Assembly (NCBI GenBank): GCA_051251595.1
Contig: JBPOFA010000002.1
Location: forward strand, 440,532 to 504,531
Direction of reading: 5' to 3'
DNA length: 64,000 bases
Origin: NORP110 sp051251595
Lineage (GTDB): Bacteria; Pseudomonadota; Alphaproteobacteria; Rhodobacterales; Rhodobacteraceae
In this document: positions 1 to 7,941 of the stretch, in pieces
Layout of the letters: every line of letters starts with the position of its first letter
Position numbering within the stretch: position 1 is the stretch's first letter
Translations under genes and position numbers: made by a program
Notes under the pieces: model-generated
Seen by the model: only the letters and a program-made list of their open reading frames with translations
What the model was told of the DNA's origin: nothing
Databases searched by the model: none

Positions 1-100
1 CACGCGGTGCTACCAAATCCACACCTTTAAGAACCTCCAGCGATCCATAGGATTTGTGAAGGTCTCGAATTTCAATAACTGGCGCGTTGGTCTGGGGCAC
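1..100 (-). CDS. ABC transporter ATP-binding protein, N-terminal fragment cut by the window edge
   Basis: Reading leftwards from a GTG at 98-100, the frame gives about 33 residues typical of the start of an ABC ATPase: a first beta strand, the A-loop tyrosine in HKSYGS, then LEVLKGVDL. An in-frame TGA two codons upstream of the GTG rules out a longer form, and a GGTGAAGA stretch just before it could serve as a weak ribosome site. Walker A would lie beyond the edge. The HKSYGS style is common in amino-acid uptake ATPases, but the substrate cannot be judged from this much. The family call is firm; the role is inference. Confidence 0.75.
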   Translation of the reverse strand, partial: MPQTNAPVIEIRDLHKSYGSLEVLKGVDLVAPR

Positions 101-351
101 TCTTCACCGCATGTGGTTTTTCCTAAAGGAATAATAGGCCGCATAAAGCCCGCAAATGCAACGTTTACTATGAACTTTCCGTAGCGGGAACTTATCAAAT
201 TCGACCGATGAGGCTGCCTATTGGTTGAGATATGGGCGCTGCGCACAGCTTAAAGACTTTTGCATAAGCGACCGAGACCGATGCAGCCAACAACAGACTC
301 CAAAAGCCACTTATGATTTTGAAGGGATTCCCAGGACGTGGGGGGGGGCGG

Positions 352-1527
352 TTAAGTCTCTGTATTAAGACGTTTTGCGATGGCCCATGCGCAAATCAAC
401 GCAAGCAGGCACAGCAGAACCAACGCAAAAACGGCATAGCCGAAAGCCACGTGGGCAAGGAATGTCACTGTTGCAACGCCACCCAGCCTTGCGAAGGTTA
501 TGTCCAAACTTGCAGAGGCAGCTCTCATGCCTTTGGGTGCGAATTTGAGAATCAAGAGTGTCGAAGGTGCGTTGCTACAGGCAAGCCCGGCCCCAATCAG
601 AACGGACGATACCAAAAGATATGGGATCTCTCGGCAACAATATGAAATCAAAAATGCCGCCGCGATGAGAACCGGTGCTGCGAGCAAGATACGCTTAACA
701 TTCGGCTCATCCACATGGTTTCTGAGCAATGTGCTTATGACTGAAAAGCTCAACCACAAAACGGATAAGATGACCCCAATACTTACAATTTTGAATTCAT
801 TGTCAGACAACCATAGCGGTAGGCGAAATAGGTAATATGTGATCGATCCATAGGTGCCAAACACATAGGCGAAGACCAGCCAAAGGTCGTGGGAGCGCAG
901 CAATATCCCATAGTTTGGACGTGGTTTATCAGAGGTCGTCGTGTCATCGCCGGTTCTTGAGTTTTGAACAATTGCCATAGCAACCATTGAAACAATTGCA
1001 AATATCACAAAGGCCAAATGCCATCCGTATTGGGCAAGGAAGTTGCCATAGATGATTGGGGCAGCCGCGGCCACGTAGCCCGCAACACTCCCCCATATGA
1101 TCAACACTTTGCCGGGGCGATTTGGGGTTGCTCTGGTCAAAAGAATGGGAACCAAGGGCGAAAACACACCGCCCCCAAACCCTTGCAAAAATCGGCCCGT
1201 TATTAAGATTTCATAGCCATCAGCAAAGGCGACGACCATTGAACCGATGGCAAAGAACAGCACACCAACGGCAAAAACGTTTTTGGTATTAAAGACATCG
1301 CCAAGCCATCCCCCCAGCAAGACACCGAAAGAAACGGCGATGCCATAAGAGTTAAAAACCCAGGCAAGTTCACTGATGGAAAGTCCAAATTGACTTTGTA
1401 TGGCAGGCAGCAGCAAAGGAACCAAAGTCAGTTCCATCACAAACGCGATGCTTATTGCGATTGATCCGATTATTGTTCTGAGAGGAATTACGTTCATCAA
1501 TACGCCAGTTAAATTCACTTCCGGCAT
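352..1527 (-). CDS. MFS transporter, efflux type
   Basis: A 391-residue membrane protein with about twelve hydrophobic segments. The loop after the second segment reads GGWLGDVFNTKNVF, a good MFS motif A, and a glycine-rich stretch GRFLQGFGGGVFSP follows near the fourth helix, as in multidrug and metabolite efflux members. Several starts are possible: TTG at 1539, ATG at 1527 and ATG at 1497, none with a strong ribosome site; the ATG at 1527 is used here. It lies downstream of an acetyltransferase-like gene and a LysR-like regulator on the same strand, so it may export a product made or modified by that locus. The substrate is unknown. A run of nine G residues (340-348) lies just beyond its stop. 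Confidence 0.85.
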   Translation of the reverse strand: MPEVNLTGVLMNVIPLRTIIGSIAISIAFVMELTLVPLLLPAIQSQFGLSISELAWVFNSYGIAVSFGVLLGGWLGDVFNTKNVFAVGVLFFAIGSMVVAFADGYEILITGRFLQGFGGGVFSPLVPILLTRATPNRPGKVLIIWGSVAGYVAAAAPIIYGNFLAQYGWHLAFVIFAIVSMVAMAIVQNSRTGDDTTTSDKPRPNYGILLRSHDLWLVFAYVFGTYGSITYYLFRLPLWLSDNEFKIVSIGVILSVLWLSFSVISTLLRNHVDEPNVKRILLAAPVLIAAAFLISYCCREIPYLLVSSVLIGAGLACSNAPSTLLILKFAPKGMRAASASLDITFARLGGVATVTFLAHVAFGYAVFALVLLCLLALICAWAIAKRLNTET

Positions 1528-1580
1528 GTGTGACGACAAACACTGCGATCGTCAATCAGCCATAAAAAATATGGCCCTTA

Positions 1581-2339
1581 TCAACCCCGCGACGCGATAG
1601 ATGTCAATGTCGATTTTACACCTAGTGGTTGTTCTCTGTTGCGTAGAGACGTCGGTGTCACGGAAAGCGAATTGGACAAATCTTCAGAGTTCATCCAAAC
1701 CATATAGTCTTCTTCGGTCACCTGTTGGTCCGGTCCGATCCATCTTCCAGGCTCGCAGTGATTGTACCCGTAGCGAAGGTGCGCCCCCCGAGAGCCCAAC
1801 TGTTTTGGCACAAGTGCAAAAACATAATCCGGCTTCCATGTTCGGTGCATCACTTCGAAAAGCAAACGCGACAACAGGGGAGTCATACCTTGGCTGCGGG
1901 GGCCGCCAAGACCGCGCGCAGGTAGCCAAAATTCACCGTGATAGCAGACCCTGCCGGTTATCGTTTTCAATCCCCGTGGTCCGGAATAAAACGTAAGATC
2001 CGGATCCGGCGTGCTGTTGGGCGTTATGTATTTATGCCTGTGTATGTTCATATGCTGCCCAAGCGATCCCCCCGACATATCAAGGAGCCGTACGGCTTGG
2101 GTGTGAACCAGTTCGTTGGCTTGGTTAAAGCCACATACCCAAAATCCGTTCGTCTTATCGATGTAAGAGCTGGCAACATCGAACATTGGATACACAGGAG
2201 AGCGGTCAGTTTGAGTGTTGCGATAAAGTCGGAACTCTGAAAAATCGTCACCTATCTCAACGCGCATGCCCATTTCTTCGAGATCACGAAGGATGCTCGA
2301 CACGTTTTGGGCCATGGTAAAGATATTTTGTGCTGACAT
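1581..2339 (-). CDS. Acetyltransferase-like protein of unknown substrate
   Basis: A 252-residue soluble protein I cannot place with certainty. The middle has a strand pattern like a GNAT fold (residues about 60-90, FWVCGFNQANELVHTQAV). After it comes a glycine-rich loop and long helix (GLGGPRSQGMTPLLSRLL) where acetyl-CoA-binding proteins hold the pyrophosphate, then a strand with YVFALVPK. Acyl-homoserine-lactone synthases share this fold, but their conserved N-terminal Arg-Phe-Trp pattern is not evident. The ATG at 2339 is preceded by GGGGGTTGAA and chosen over a TTG at 2354. The upstream neighbour is the regulator at 2466-3356 and the downstream one the MFS exporter, suggesting a make/regulate/export locus. 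Function is inference. Confidence 0.5.
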   Translation of the reverse strand: MSAQNIFTMAQNVSSILRDLEEMGMRVEIGDDFSEFRLYRNTQTDRSPVYPMFDVASSYIDKTNGFWVCGFNQANELVHTQAVRLLDMSGGSLGQHMNIHRHKYITPNSTPDPDLTFYSGPRGLKTITGRVCYHGEFWLPARGLGGPRSQGMTPLLSRLLFEVMHRTWKPDYVFALVPKQLGSRGAHLRYGYNHCEPGRWIGPDQQVTEEDYMVWMNSEDLSNSLSVTPTSLRNREQPLGVKSTLTSIASRG

Positions 2340-2465
2340 TTCAACCCCCAGCAATCCTCGTTCTAGGATGACTCTACCCTAAAAAAGCCGCAATTGAGTA
2401 CATTTTTTGCCACAATATCCGGTGTTTAGGTGCGGTTTGCATTCTGCATGTGACCCTATGGCCAC

Positions 2466-3356
2466 TTAATCGGCAGGTTCGAAGGGGGAATCCATTATTA
2501 GGTCCTCTGGGATCTCTGGAATGTCCTCATCTTCGATTGCGTCAATGTCGACTTTCTTTGTGATGACCGCAAGAACGTTGAGTCCCGGCGTCCCATCCGG
2601 GAACACACAACCCAGCAACAATCTTTGAAAAGTTACCGGTAAGGGGTCACCGCCATCTTTCGGGAGATAGGCAAAAAGGTGATCAAGGCGGACCCCGCCC
2701 TCTTCGTAGATGCGCGAATACGCACCGGCAATAAACTCGTTATATTCATCACCGACATTGTCGTCGGACATAAGTTTACCAATCGCACTTTTGGACCAAG
2801 CCCAACCAAACCACTTGGCGTATGCCGATTCCATTCCAATATCGACGAACACCCAACCAGAGGGCCCTTGCCTGTAAAGCACTGAATATGGACGGATAAG
2901 TTCCATCGCTTCGTGTTCGATTCGCGTTTCGGCATTTCCCCAAGCCACGAGAGCCTTTCTCATGAGCGGAAGACCATCAAAGGTGATTTTAGAGACGGGT
3001 TGCTGCTGAGAGAAGAATTCTCTTCCATCTGCATCGATATATTGGCTTGCCTCCAGGCCTTGCGAAATGTTTTTCCGAAGAGAAGACTGCCCGGCCCAAG
3101 TGTCCAGCTCTAGCAAGATTGACTTTGCGCCATCCAGGCACGCTTTGCCAAACGGGGTCAGATGATACTGACGATCCGTCACGATAAAAAGCTTTTCGCC
3201 TTTGAGCCTTTCCAAATCAGAAACGTGGCGGCGAACAGTTTGCCGGGTCGCTCCAAGTTCCTGACATGTCTTTGACAGGTTCAAGTTACGACTCATGCTC
3301 ACAAAAGCGCGCAGCATGGCGACAGTTACGCCACTTGTGCTTTTAGATTGATACAA
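2466..3356 (-). CDS. LysR-like winged-helix regulator with an unusual C-terminal domain
   Basis: A 296-residue protein. Residues 14-75 form a LysR-type helix-turn-helix (LSKTCQELGATRQTVRRHVS, then LERLKGEKLFI). The rest does not look like the usual periplasmic-binding-like LysR sensor: it contains WVFVDIGMESAYAKWFGWAW and LDHLFAYLPKDGG and resembles a small-molecule sensory fold. The C-terminus is acidic. The start is a TTG at 3356 supported by a strong GGAGG four bases upstream. It probably controls the acetyltransferase-like and MFS genes downstream on the same strand. The HTH assignment is firm, the ligand domain is unrecognised, and the regulon is inferred. Confidence 0.7.
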   Translation of the reverse strand: MYQSKSTSGVTVAMLRAFVSMSRNLNLSKTCQELGATRQTVRRHVSDLERLKGEKLFIVTDRQYHLTPFGKACLDGAKSILLELDTWAGQSSLRKNISQGLEASQYIDADGREFFSQQQPVSKITFDGLPLMRKALVAWGNAETRIEHEAMELIRPYSVLYRQGPSGWVFVDIGMESAYAKWFGWAWSKSAIGKLMSDDNVGDEYNEFIAGAYSRIYEEGGVRLDHLFAYLPKDGGDPLPVTFQRLLLGCVFPDGTPGLNVLAVITKKVDIDAIEDEDIPEIPEDLIMDSPFEPAD

Positions 3357-3668
3357 TTGGCCTCCGACAGTTTTGTAATGCTTAAATCAAAATAGATATT
3401 CGTCGACGTCAAGGGGAGCTTTCGCAGGCAGAGAAGTGCAAAAAAAAGGCAGAACTGTAACTTTTCCGAGAATGTGTCGCATTTTGCAATCCCGCACCCC
3501 TGCCCGAGTCATCGTTCCGGAGCCCGTTTCGCGGGTCTGACGGCCTGACAAAGGGTGTGTCATCGCCCTGGTTTTTCATCCCCCAATGCGCCGCACCGAC
3601 AGAAAATCAGCGCGCGCCATTATTAAGACAAAAAAGAATGAGAAATCGGTTGGACGAAAGGAGCTGCC
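3357..3668. other. Intergenic region between a divergent regulator and a small gene
   Basis: About 310 bases with no convincing ORF. It should hold the promoters for the LysR-like gene (leftward) and for the 88-residue gene (rightward). A GC-rich imperfect inverted repeat (agcccg..cgggtct) lies near 3520-3540. No clear operator palindrome or riboswitch was seen. Confidence 0.5.
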
Positions 3669-3935
3669 ATGAATCTTGAAAATATTTTTGCTGTGTCTGC
3701 CATGGTTTCCAGTCCACCGCCTGGTTCCGTCAACGTCCGAGTTGGGGAAACCGTTAAGGGTCCGGGTGGCAAGTGGGTTCCGTGTGCGACCAAAATTCCT
3801 GGTGGGGTTTATTGTTCTGGCCTATTCGAAGTTGGACCCGGTCGCAGACAAGTTTGCGCCATTGATCGACGATCGCCCTGCGCCGAAGAGGCCCTGGCCC
3901 ATGCGATCGAGCTTGCGTCATCCGCAGCAGCTTAA
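3669..3935 (+). CDS. Small hypothetical protein, 88 residues
   Basis: A short ORF with a strong ribosome site (AAAGGAG, six bases before the ATG) and a clean intrinsic terminator 20 bases after its stop, so it is very likely expressed as a single-gene unit. The protein is Gly/Pro-rich in the middle (VRVGETVKGPGGKWVPC) with four cysteines and an alanine-rich helical tail. No signal peptide or membrane segment is apparent. I do not recognise the family. It stands alone between a regulator and another unknown gene. Confidence 0.65.
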   Translation: MNLENIFAVSAMVSSPPPGSVNVRVGETVKGPGGKWVPCATKIPGGVYCSGLFEVGPGRRQVCAIDRRSPCAEEALAHAIELASSAAA

Positions 3936-3954
3936 TCGTTTTTATCAAAAAATT

Positions 3955-3983
3955 AGCCGCGCATTCTCTGAGCGCGGCTTTTG
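3955..3983 (+). terminator. Intrinsic terminator after the 88-residue gene
   Basis: Perfect 8-bp stem agccgcgc / gcgcggct (3955-3962 and 3972-3979) around a nine-base loop, followed by a short T run. It sits 20 bases downstream of the stop codon of the gene at 3669-3935. Confidence 0.8.
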
Positions 3984-4308
3984 TGCCTTTTGTTCATCCT
4001 ATACTCTTCGTCTCGGCAAATATCTGTTGCCGTCAGATCGGGCCAAATCTGCATCTCTTCCCAAAAACCTGATTCGAATTTGGTAAATATATAGTTAATT
4101 TCTAGGCGGACTCGTCGAATAATTTCGGGTCTTGGATTGGCCTTCGCCTTATGAGCGCCACAATCCGAAACGTTTTGGGAAATTGTGATAGGCAACCAAG
4201 TGGCATTGTCTCTTCCCTGGCGACAATGCCGATACGCCCAACTTTCGCCTCAATCCTGCGTCCATGCTCGTATTGCTGACAAGGTTAAACCACAAAGGGA
4301 ATGCGAGA
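3984..4308. other. Intergenic region without a recognisable gene
   Basis: After the terminator, about 325 bases with only short overlapping frames. It should contain the promoter of the gene at 4309. No repeat, RNA gene or operator could be recognised. Confidence 0.4.
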
Positions 4309-4725
4309 ATGAAACACTTTTACAAGAGCGACGAGATGCTGGACGCGACGCCGGTTATTGCACGCAATTGGGTGGGCGAAGATGCGATTGTTCCAAGTGA
4401 AGTTGCAACGGGCATTCAGTATAAAACAACCAGAAGCACCCTTGCCGTTGAAGTTTTGGACATCTGCTATCTGGAAGATGAATATGCTGTATCCGTTTTT
4501 AAATCACTCATTCGGCTTTGCAACACAGTCGGCCGCGATGAAATTGTGATTGAGAGCCTCGAAGACATCGTAAAGGACAAGGATCAAACGATCTGCGACT
4601 GTTTTAATTCCATCCAACACGCTGTTGTGCGGACATGTCGTTCCATGAACCTATCCCCTGCCCGGGTGTCGTTGGAAAAACGCGGCCAATTCCATGACCT
4701 AAGAATCTACCTCACGTTTCACTAA
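4309..4725 (+). CDS. Hypothetical protein, 138 residues
   Basis: A soluble protein of unknown family, starting MKHFYKSDEML. The ATG at 4309 has AAAGGGA about twelve bases upstream; an earlier in-frame ATG at 4264 lacks a ribosome site. The sequence mixes charged helices with a short cysteine-containing stretch (ICDCFNSIQHAVV) and ends DLRIYLTFH. No signal peptide or membrane span is seen. It converges on the leftward coiled-coil gene at 4760-5083. The reading frame is plausible on length and composition; no function is proposed. Confidence 0.5.
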   Translation: MKHFYKSDEMLDATPVIARNWVGEDAIVPSEVATGIQYKTTRSTLAVEVLDICYLEDEYAVSVFKSLIRLCNTVGRDEIVIESLEDIVKDKDQTICDCFNSIQHAVVRTCRSMNLSPARVSLEKRGQFHDLRIYLTFH

Positions 4726-4759
4726 CCTCTTCGAACTTTGATCCCAGCCTGATCTCGCC

Positions 4760-5083
4760 TTAGTTGCGCGACGCGGCCGCTGCGGCTGTCGTTTCATCCA
4801 TCACTGCAATCGCGGCTTGATAAATCAAATTCAGATCACGGTCTGGACCAAAGGTTGAACTGATTTGCATATGCAGCCGGTCAACGATTGATGTTGTCTC
4901 ATATTCCTTTTCCAGCTCTGACATGGATCTGCGGTCAAGAACGACAAACTGGGCGGCAATTTCGTCAAAATCTGTCGAAACCCGAATGAGCTTCTTATAC
5001 TCTTCTTTTAGGCTCTGCTCTAACTGATCAATATTGCCTGTGATTTGTGACAACATTTCTTCGATTTTTTCGTTGGTCTTCAT
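4760..5083 (-). CDS. Small coiled-coil protein, 107 residues
   Basis: Starts MKTNEKIEEML at an ATG at 5083 with GAAGAG upstream; a longer frame to 5215 exists but its extra N-terminus looks non-coding. The protein is highly charged and almost entirely helical (NIDQLEQSLKEEYKKLIRV), with an alanine-rich C-terminal tail. Such features suggest a dimerising adaptor or nucleoid-type protein, but no family was recognised. The short repeats at 5295-5434 lie upstream of its start and could include its control region. Confidence 0.5.
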   Translation of the reverse strand: MKTNEKIEEMLSQITGNIDQLEQSLKEEYKKLIRVSTDFDEIAAQFVVLDRRSMSELEKEYETTSIVDRLHMQISSTFGPDRDLNLIYQAAIAVMDETTAAAAASRN

Positions 5084-5294
5084 ACTGGTACTCTTCAAAG
5101 GTTGCTCGTGTGCCGACTTAGCGACGGGATGATTTGTGATTGAGGACCACTTTAAAATAAGCCGACGACAGCCAAACAAAACAAAACTGACGTCGACACG
5201 ATCACGGTGGCCCAATCCATTACGATGCTTCTCATGTCATCTTGGCGGAAAACTGAAATCAAATCACTCATTACTACTCTTCACACTCTTGGTT

Positions 5295-5434
5295 ACTCGT
5301 TACGTTACAAAACACTGAACTCGTTACGTTACAAAACACTCAGTTCACTCGTTACTCTACAAAACACTCAACTCGTTACGCTACACACTCAGATAACTCG
5401 TTACTTTACTAAACACTCAACTCGTTACGTTCAT
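5295..5434. repeat. Six imperfect ~24-bp direct repeats
   Basis: The core ACTCGTTAC recurs at 5295, 5319, 5347, 5371, 5396 and 5420, giving steps of 24, 28, 24, 25 and 24 bases; most units continue with a TACAAAACACTC-like half. The sixth copy is cut after the first half. The array lies in a 600-base stretch without a gene, upstream of the leftward coiled-coil gene. The near-constant step of slightly more than two helical turns would place bound proteins on nearly the same face of the DNA. It is not a CRISPR, since no spacers separate the units. Confidence 0.8.
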
Positions 5435-5709
5435 GATCACTTGGTATGAAAGCAATTTGCCCCAAAGTGCGATTCCCAACAATTCTCTAAATTTATTACT
5501 TCATAGGTCTATCTTTCATACAGTGTTGGATGATTTATCACCCATGCCTGAGGGGGCCTAGGAATGGGGCGTGTGATCGCTTCGATGCCGAGCCATTTGC
5601 TGGTTGCAGTTGGTCACGTCCAAATGGCGCGCAGGCGATAGAACGGACTGAGTTTCAAGGCGCAGAAATGATCCGTCACCAGACGAATGACGATCATTTA
5701 CACGCAGAG
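5435..5709. other. Intergenic region, possibly gene remnants
   Basis: About 275 bases between the repeat array and the isomerase gene. Short frames are present on the plus strand (5530-5724) but none has coding character that I trust. No RNA gene or terminator was recognised. Confidence 0.35.
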
Positions 5710-6501
5710 CTATGGCGTATTTGACAGCAGCTGTCGCAATGTGCGGGCATCTCGTTTGAACTGTTCGACATCGTCATTGAGGACGAATTCCAGAAACGCG
5801 TTTCGGCAATCTTCTTTGTCCCTGCGCGGTTGCGCGATGAGGTGATCAAACACGGCCGTCCACATCTCTTCCCCTGCTTGGAGCGCAAACCGGTTCTGAA
5901 AATTCGTCCAATAGAAAACATGGATATCACCCAGAAACAGGCCAAGCGCGGCCAGTTCTGACACTGCCGTCGCGGAAGGGATCGCGCCTCTTGGTTGCCA
6001 ATAGGTTGTTAGACAGGGATGATCCACTTCATCAAGCAGGCGCAGGGTCGAGTCCAGCGTGTCCGTCAATGTGTTACTGTGATATTCCAGCGAAAGGCGA
6101 AGGCCAGAAGCCTGTGCAGCGTCGCATCTTGACCGGATCGTCTCTACCGTTTTCGCCCGCTCCCTTGGGGTTGCCTTGTCGCTCGGCAATTGTCCGGCCC
6201 AAATGCGGATTGTTTTCGCGCCGAGCGCTTGGGCGCTTTCCAGAACGGCGGCAAAGGCCGGGTCCTCTGCCTTATTGGAGCGCAGGTAGGACCCGACGGT
6301 CGGTGTCGCAATCCCCGCGTCACCACATTGCTGCGAAAGGGCCCTGGCCAGTTTGAGGTCCCCCGGGGGTAAATGACCGTCCATACCCCATTCTATGGCT
6401 TTGAGCCCCGCCTCCTCGACCAATGAAATGATCCGTTCTGGCGTGAGCGCCCTGAAAGTGACGGAACACAGCCCAGGACGGATTCGATGTTGTTGTGTCA
6501 T
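5710..6501 (-). CDS. Sugar phosphate isomerase/epimerase (xylose-isomerase-like TIM barrel)
   Basis: A 263-residue protein with the look of the AP-endonuclease-2/xylose-isomerase-like barrel: strands with GLKAIEWGMD, IATPTVGSYLR, KTIRIWAGQ and LSLEYHSNTL carry the acidic and histidine residues that bind a divalent metal in this family. The ATG at 6501 overlaps the stop of the dehydrogenase gene as ATGA (6498-6501), so the two are translationally coupled and probably act in one catabolic route. Family members isomerise or epimerise keto sugars or hydroxy acids; the exact substrate cannot be read from sequence. An upstream in-frame start (6564) would overlap the neighbour heavily and is less likely. 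Confidence 0.75.
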   Translation of the reverse strand: MTQQHRIRPGLCSVTFRALTPERIISLVEEAGLKAIEWGMDGHLPPGDLKLARALSQQCGDAGIATPTVGSYLRSNKAEDPAFAAVLESAQALGAKTIRIWAGQLPSDKATPRERAKTVETIRSRCDAAQASGLRLSLEYHSNTLTDTLDSTLRLLDEVDHPCLTTYWQPRGAIPSATAVSELAALGLFLGDIHVFYWTNFQNRFALQAGEEMWTAVFDHLIAQPRRDKEDCRNAFLEFVLNDDVEQFKRDARTLRQLLSNTP

Positions 6502-7502
6502 GCAATCTGATCCCAATTTTCTTGGGTCACTTCGTGGTTCAGGCGCCCCGTCGACATAAAACACTCAATTTCGTCAATGACGTTGTCAGCCAGCCGGTGC
6601 AGCTCGTCCCCTAGAGATCCCGCCACATGCGGGGTCAGATAGGCATTGGGCAGCGCAAAGAACGGAGACTCCGCCGGCAGAGGTTCTGGATCCGTGACGT
6701 CCAGTACGGCGTGCAAACGGCCCGAAGAAAGCTCTGCCAGTAAAGCATCATGATCAACCAGCCCCCCGCGCGCTGTGTTGATCAGCAAGGCCCCATCCTG
6801 CATCTGGGCGAGCGCGGCTCGATTGATCAGGTGGCGAGTTCCCGGCAACAGCGGCGCATTGATCGAAACCACGTCACTAACAGACATCAATTGAGAGAGC
6901 TCTACTTTACGCGCGCCCAATGCGGCTGCTTGGTCCATTGAGACAGTCGGGTCGGACAGCAAGACCTCCAGATCAAAATGCTGCAACAGGCTGATCAAAT
7001 GCTTTCCGACCTTAGACGCACCGATCACACCGATGATCTTGCCGTAGTTTCCGCTGGCGGTGAAGGTTGCGTTTTGACGGTCTTCTGTGCAGCCACCGGG
7101 TGCCTTATAGGCCGCTTCCCATTGGGGAAGGCGTTTGTTCCAACGAAGCACCCAAGACAGCACGAACTCGGCAACAGGGATCGCATTTGGGGAAGAGCTG
7201 GTGGACAGGCGCAAATGGTTCAGCAGCTCGGCAGAGATGAAACTACGAATGGTGCCGCCAAAATGGGCGATCAGGGCCAGGTCGGGACAAGCGCCAAACA
7301 AATCCATGTCGAGTTTCGGCGTTCCCCACCCGGTGACAAGAACGCCGATTTCCCTGGTGTTTTCGTGGGATTTCAACGTGTTGAGATCCTCTAGATGCAT
7401 CCAACCACTAACACCTGGAATAGTTCCCAGACGCGCAAGTTGCTTTGGCGGAAACACGCCTTCGAAAGGCTCCTGCCCCATTAAGAATGCGATATGCGCC
7501 AT
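6498..7502 (-). CDS. D-2-hydroxyacid dehydrogenase, NAD-dependent
   Basis: A 334-residue member of the D-isomer 2-hydroxyacid dehydrogenase family. The C-terminal half has the catalytic set: Arg in NTARGGLVD, Glu in DPEPLPAES and His in LTPHVAGS. The dinucleotide loop reads GVIGASKVGKHL, which departs from the usual GxGxxG. The start is an ATG at 7502 with AGGAGG just upstream. It is the first gene of a two-gene unit with the isomerase. The pair suggests oxidation or reduction of a sugar-acid intermediate, cytoplasmic. Family firm, substrate unknown. Confidence 0.85.
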   Translation of the reverse strand: MAHIAFLMGQEPFEGVFPPKQLARLGTIPGVSGWMHLEDLNTLKSHENTREIGVLVTGWGTPKLDMDLFGACPDLALIAHFGGTIRSFISAELLNHLRLSTSSSPNAIPVAEFVLSWVLRWNKRLPQWEAAYKAPGGCTEDRQNATFTASGNYGKIIGVIGASKVGKHLISLLQHFDLEVLLSDPTVSMDQAAALGARKVELSQLMSVSDVVSINAPLLPGTRHLINRAALAQMQDGALLINTARGGLVDHDALLAELSSGRLHAVLDVTDPEPLPAESPFFALPNAYLTPHVAGSLGDELHRLADNVIDEIECFMSTGRLNHEVTQENWDQIA

Positions 7503-7599
7503 GCAATTCCTCCTGTCCCCTGTAGGGTTCAAGGTGGAAGATAACGGGTTCTATGCGCAAGGTGTAAATACAGGCGTGTGGGAACCGGCCGCTGATCGC

Positions 7600-7687
7600 C
7601 TTGAGGGGCGCGACGTTCAGAACAGGTCGGTGAAGCAACACTACCCCGCTTTAGGTTTCATCTCATCTTTGCGAGGGGTTTGTGGCG
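7600..7687 (+). repeat. 88-bp direct repeat, left copy
   Basis: Matches 26002-26089 over exactly 88 bases with about seven mismatches and no gaps. In the right copy this sequence is the flank and last five bases (CGCCA on the minus strand) of a tRNA-Ser gene. Here the tRNA body is missing and an IS6-family end begins directly at the repeat boundary. It therefore looks like a leftover of a tRNA 3' flank and marks the left limit of the island. Confidence 0.85.
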
Positions 7688-7803
7688 ATGCCGCCAGACT
7701 AATGAGAACCAGTCTCTGAATGACCGACCACAGTTAGCAATATGCCGTGCCGAGTGCACGCCACTCCGCAACAGCGGCGATGCGTTTGAGCATGAAGATG
7801 GGT
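7688..7803 (-). mobile_element. IS6-family relic: terminal repeat and transposase C-terminus
   Basis: The sequence begins with gccgccagactaatgagaac, closely similar to the ends at 12013 and 21288 of the two larger IS6 copies. On the minus strand it then encodes a decayed transposase tail: FMLKRIAAVAEWRALG aligns with FKLNRAAALTEWRGLC of the copy at 12066. The rest of the element is gone. Orientation is the same as the other two copies. Confidence 0.75.
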
Positions 7804-7941
7804 CATGAGGTGAGATTTCTTTCCGGATTGTGCAGCCTGTAAATTGAGATGTGGCCACTGGCTGCGTACTTGGCAAATGTGCAAAGCTGTAATATCCCAA
7901 TGCACAGTCGCATTCATCCATTCTTGAAGCAGAAAGAAATC

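Noticed and set aside
313..645. Plus-strand open frame in the MFS gene
   Set aside because: Antisense to the clearly coding MFS transporter and without a ribosome site or motif.
5295..5434. Possible CRISPR array
   Set aside because: Units are nearly contiguous, imperfect and have no unique spacers, and no cas gene is present.
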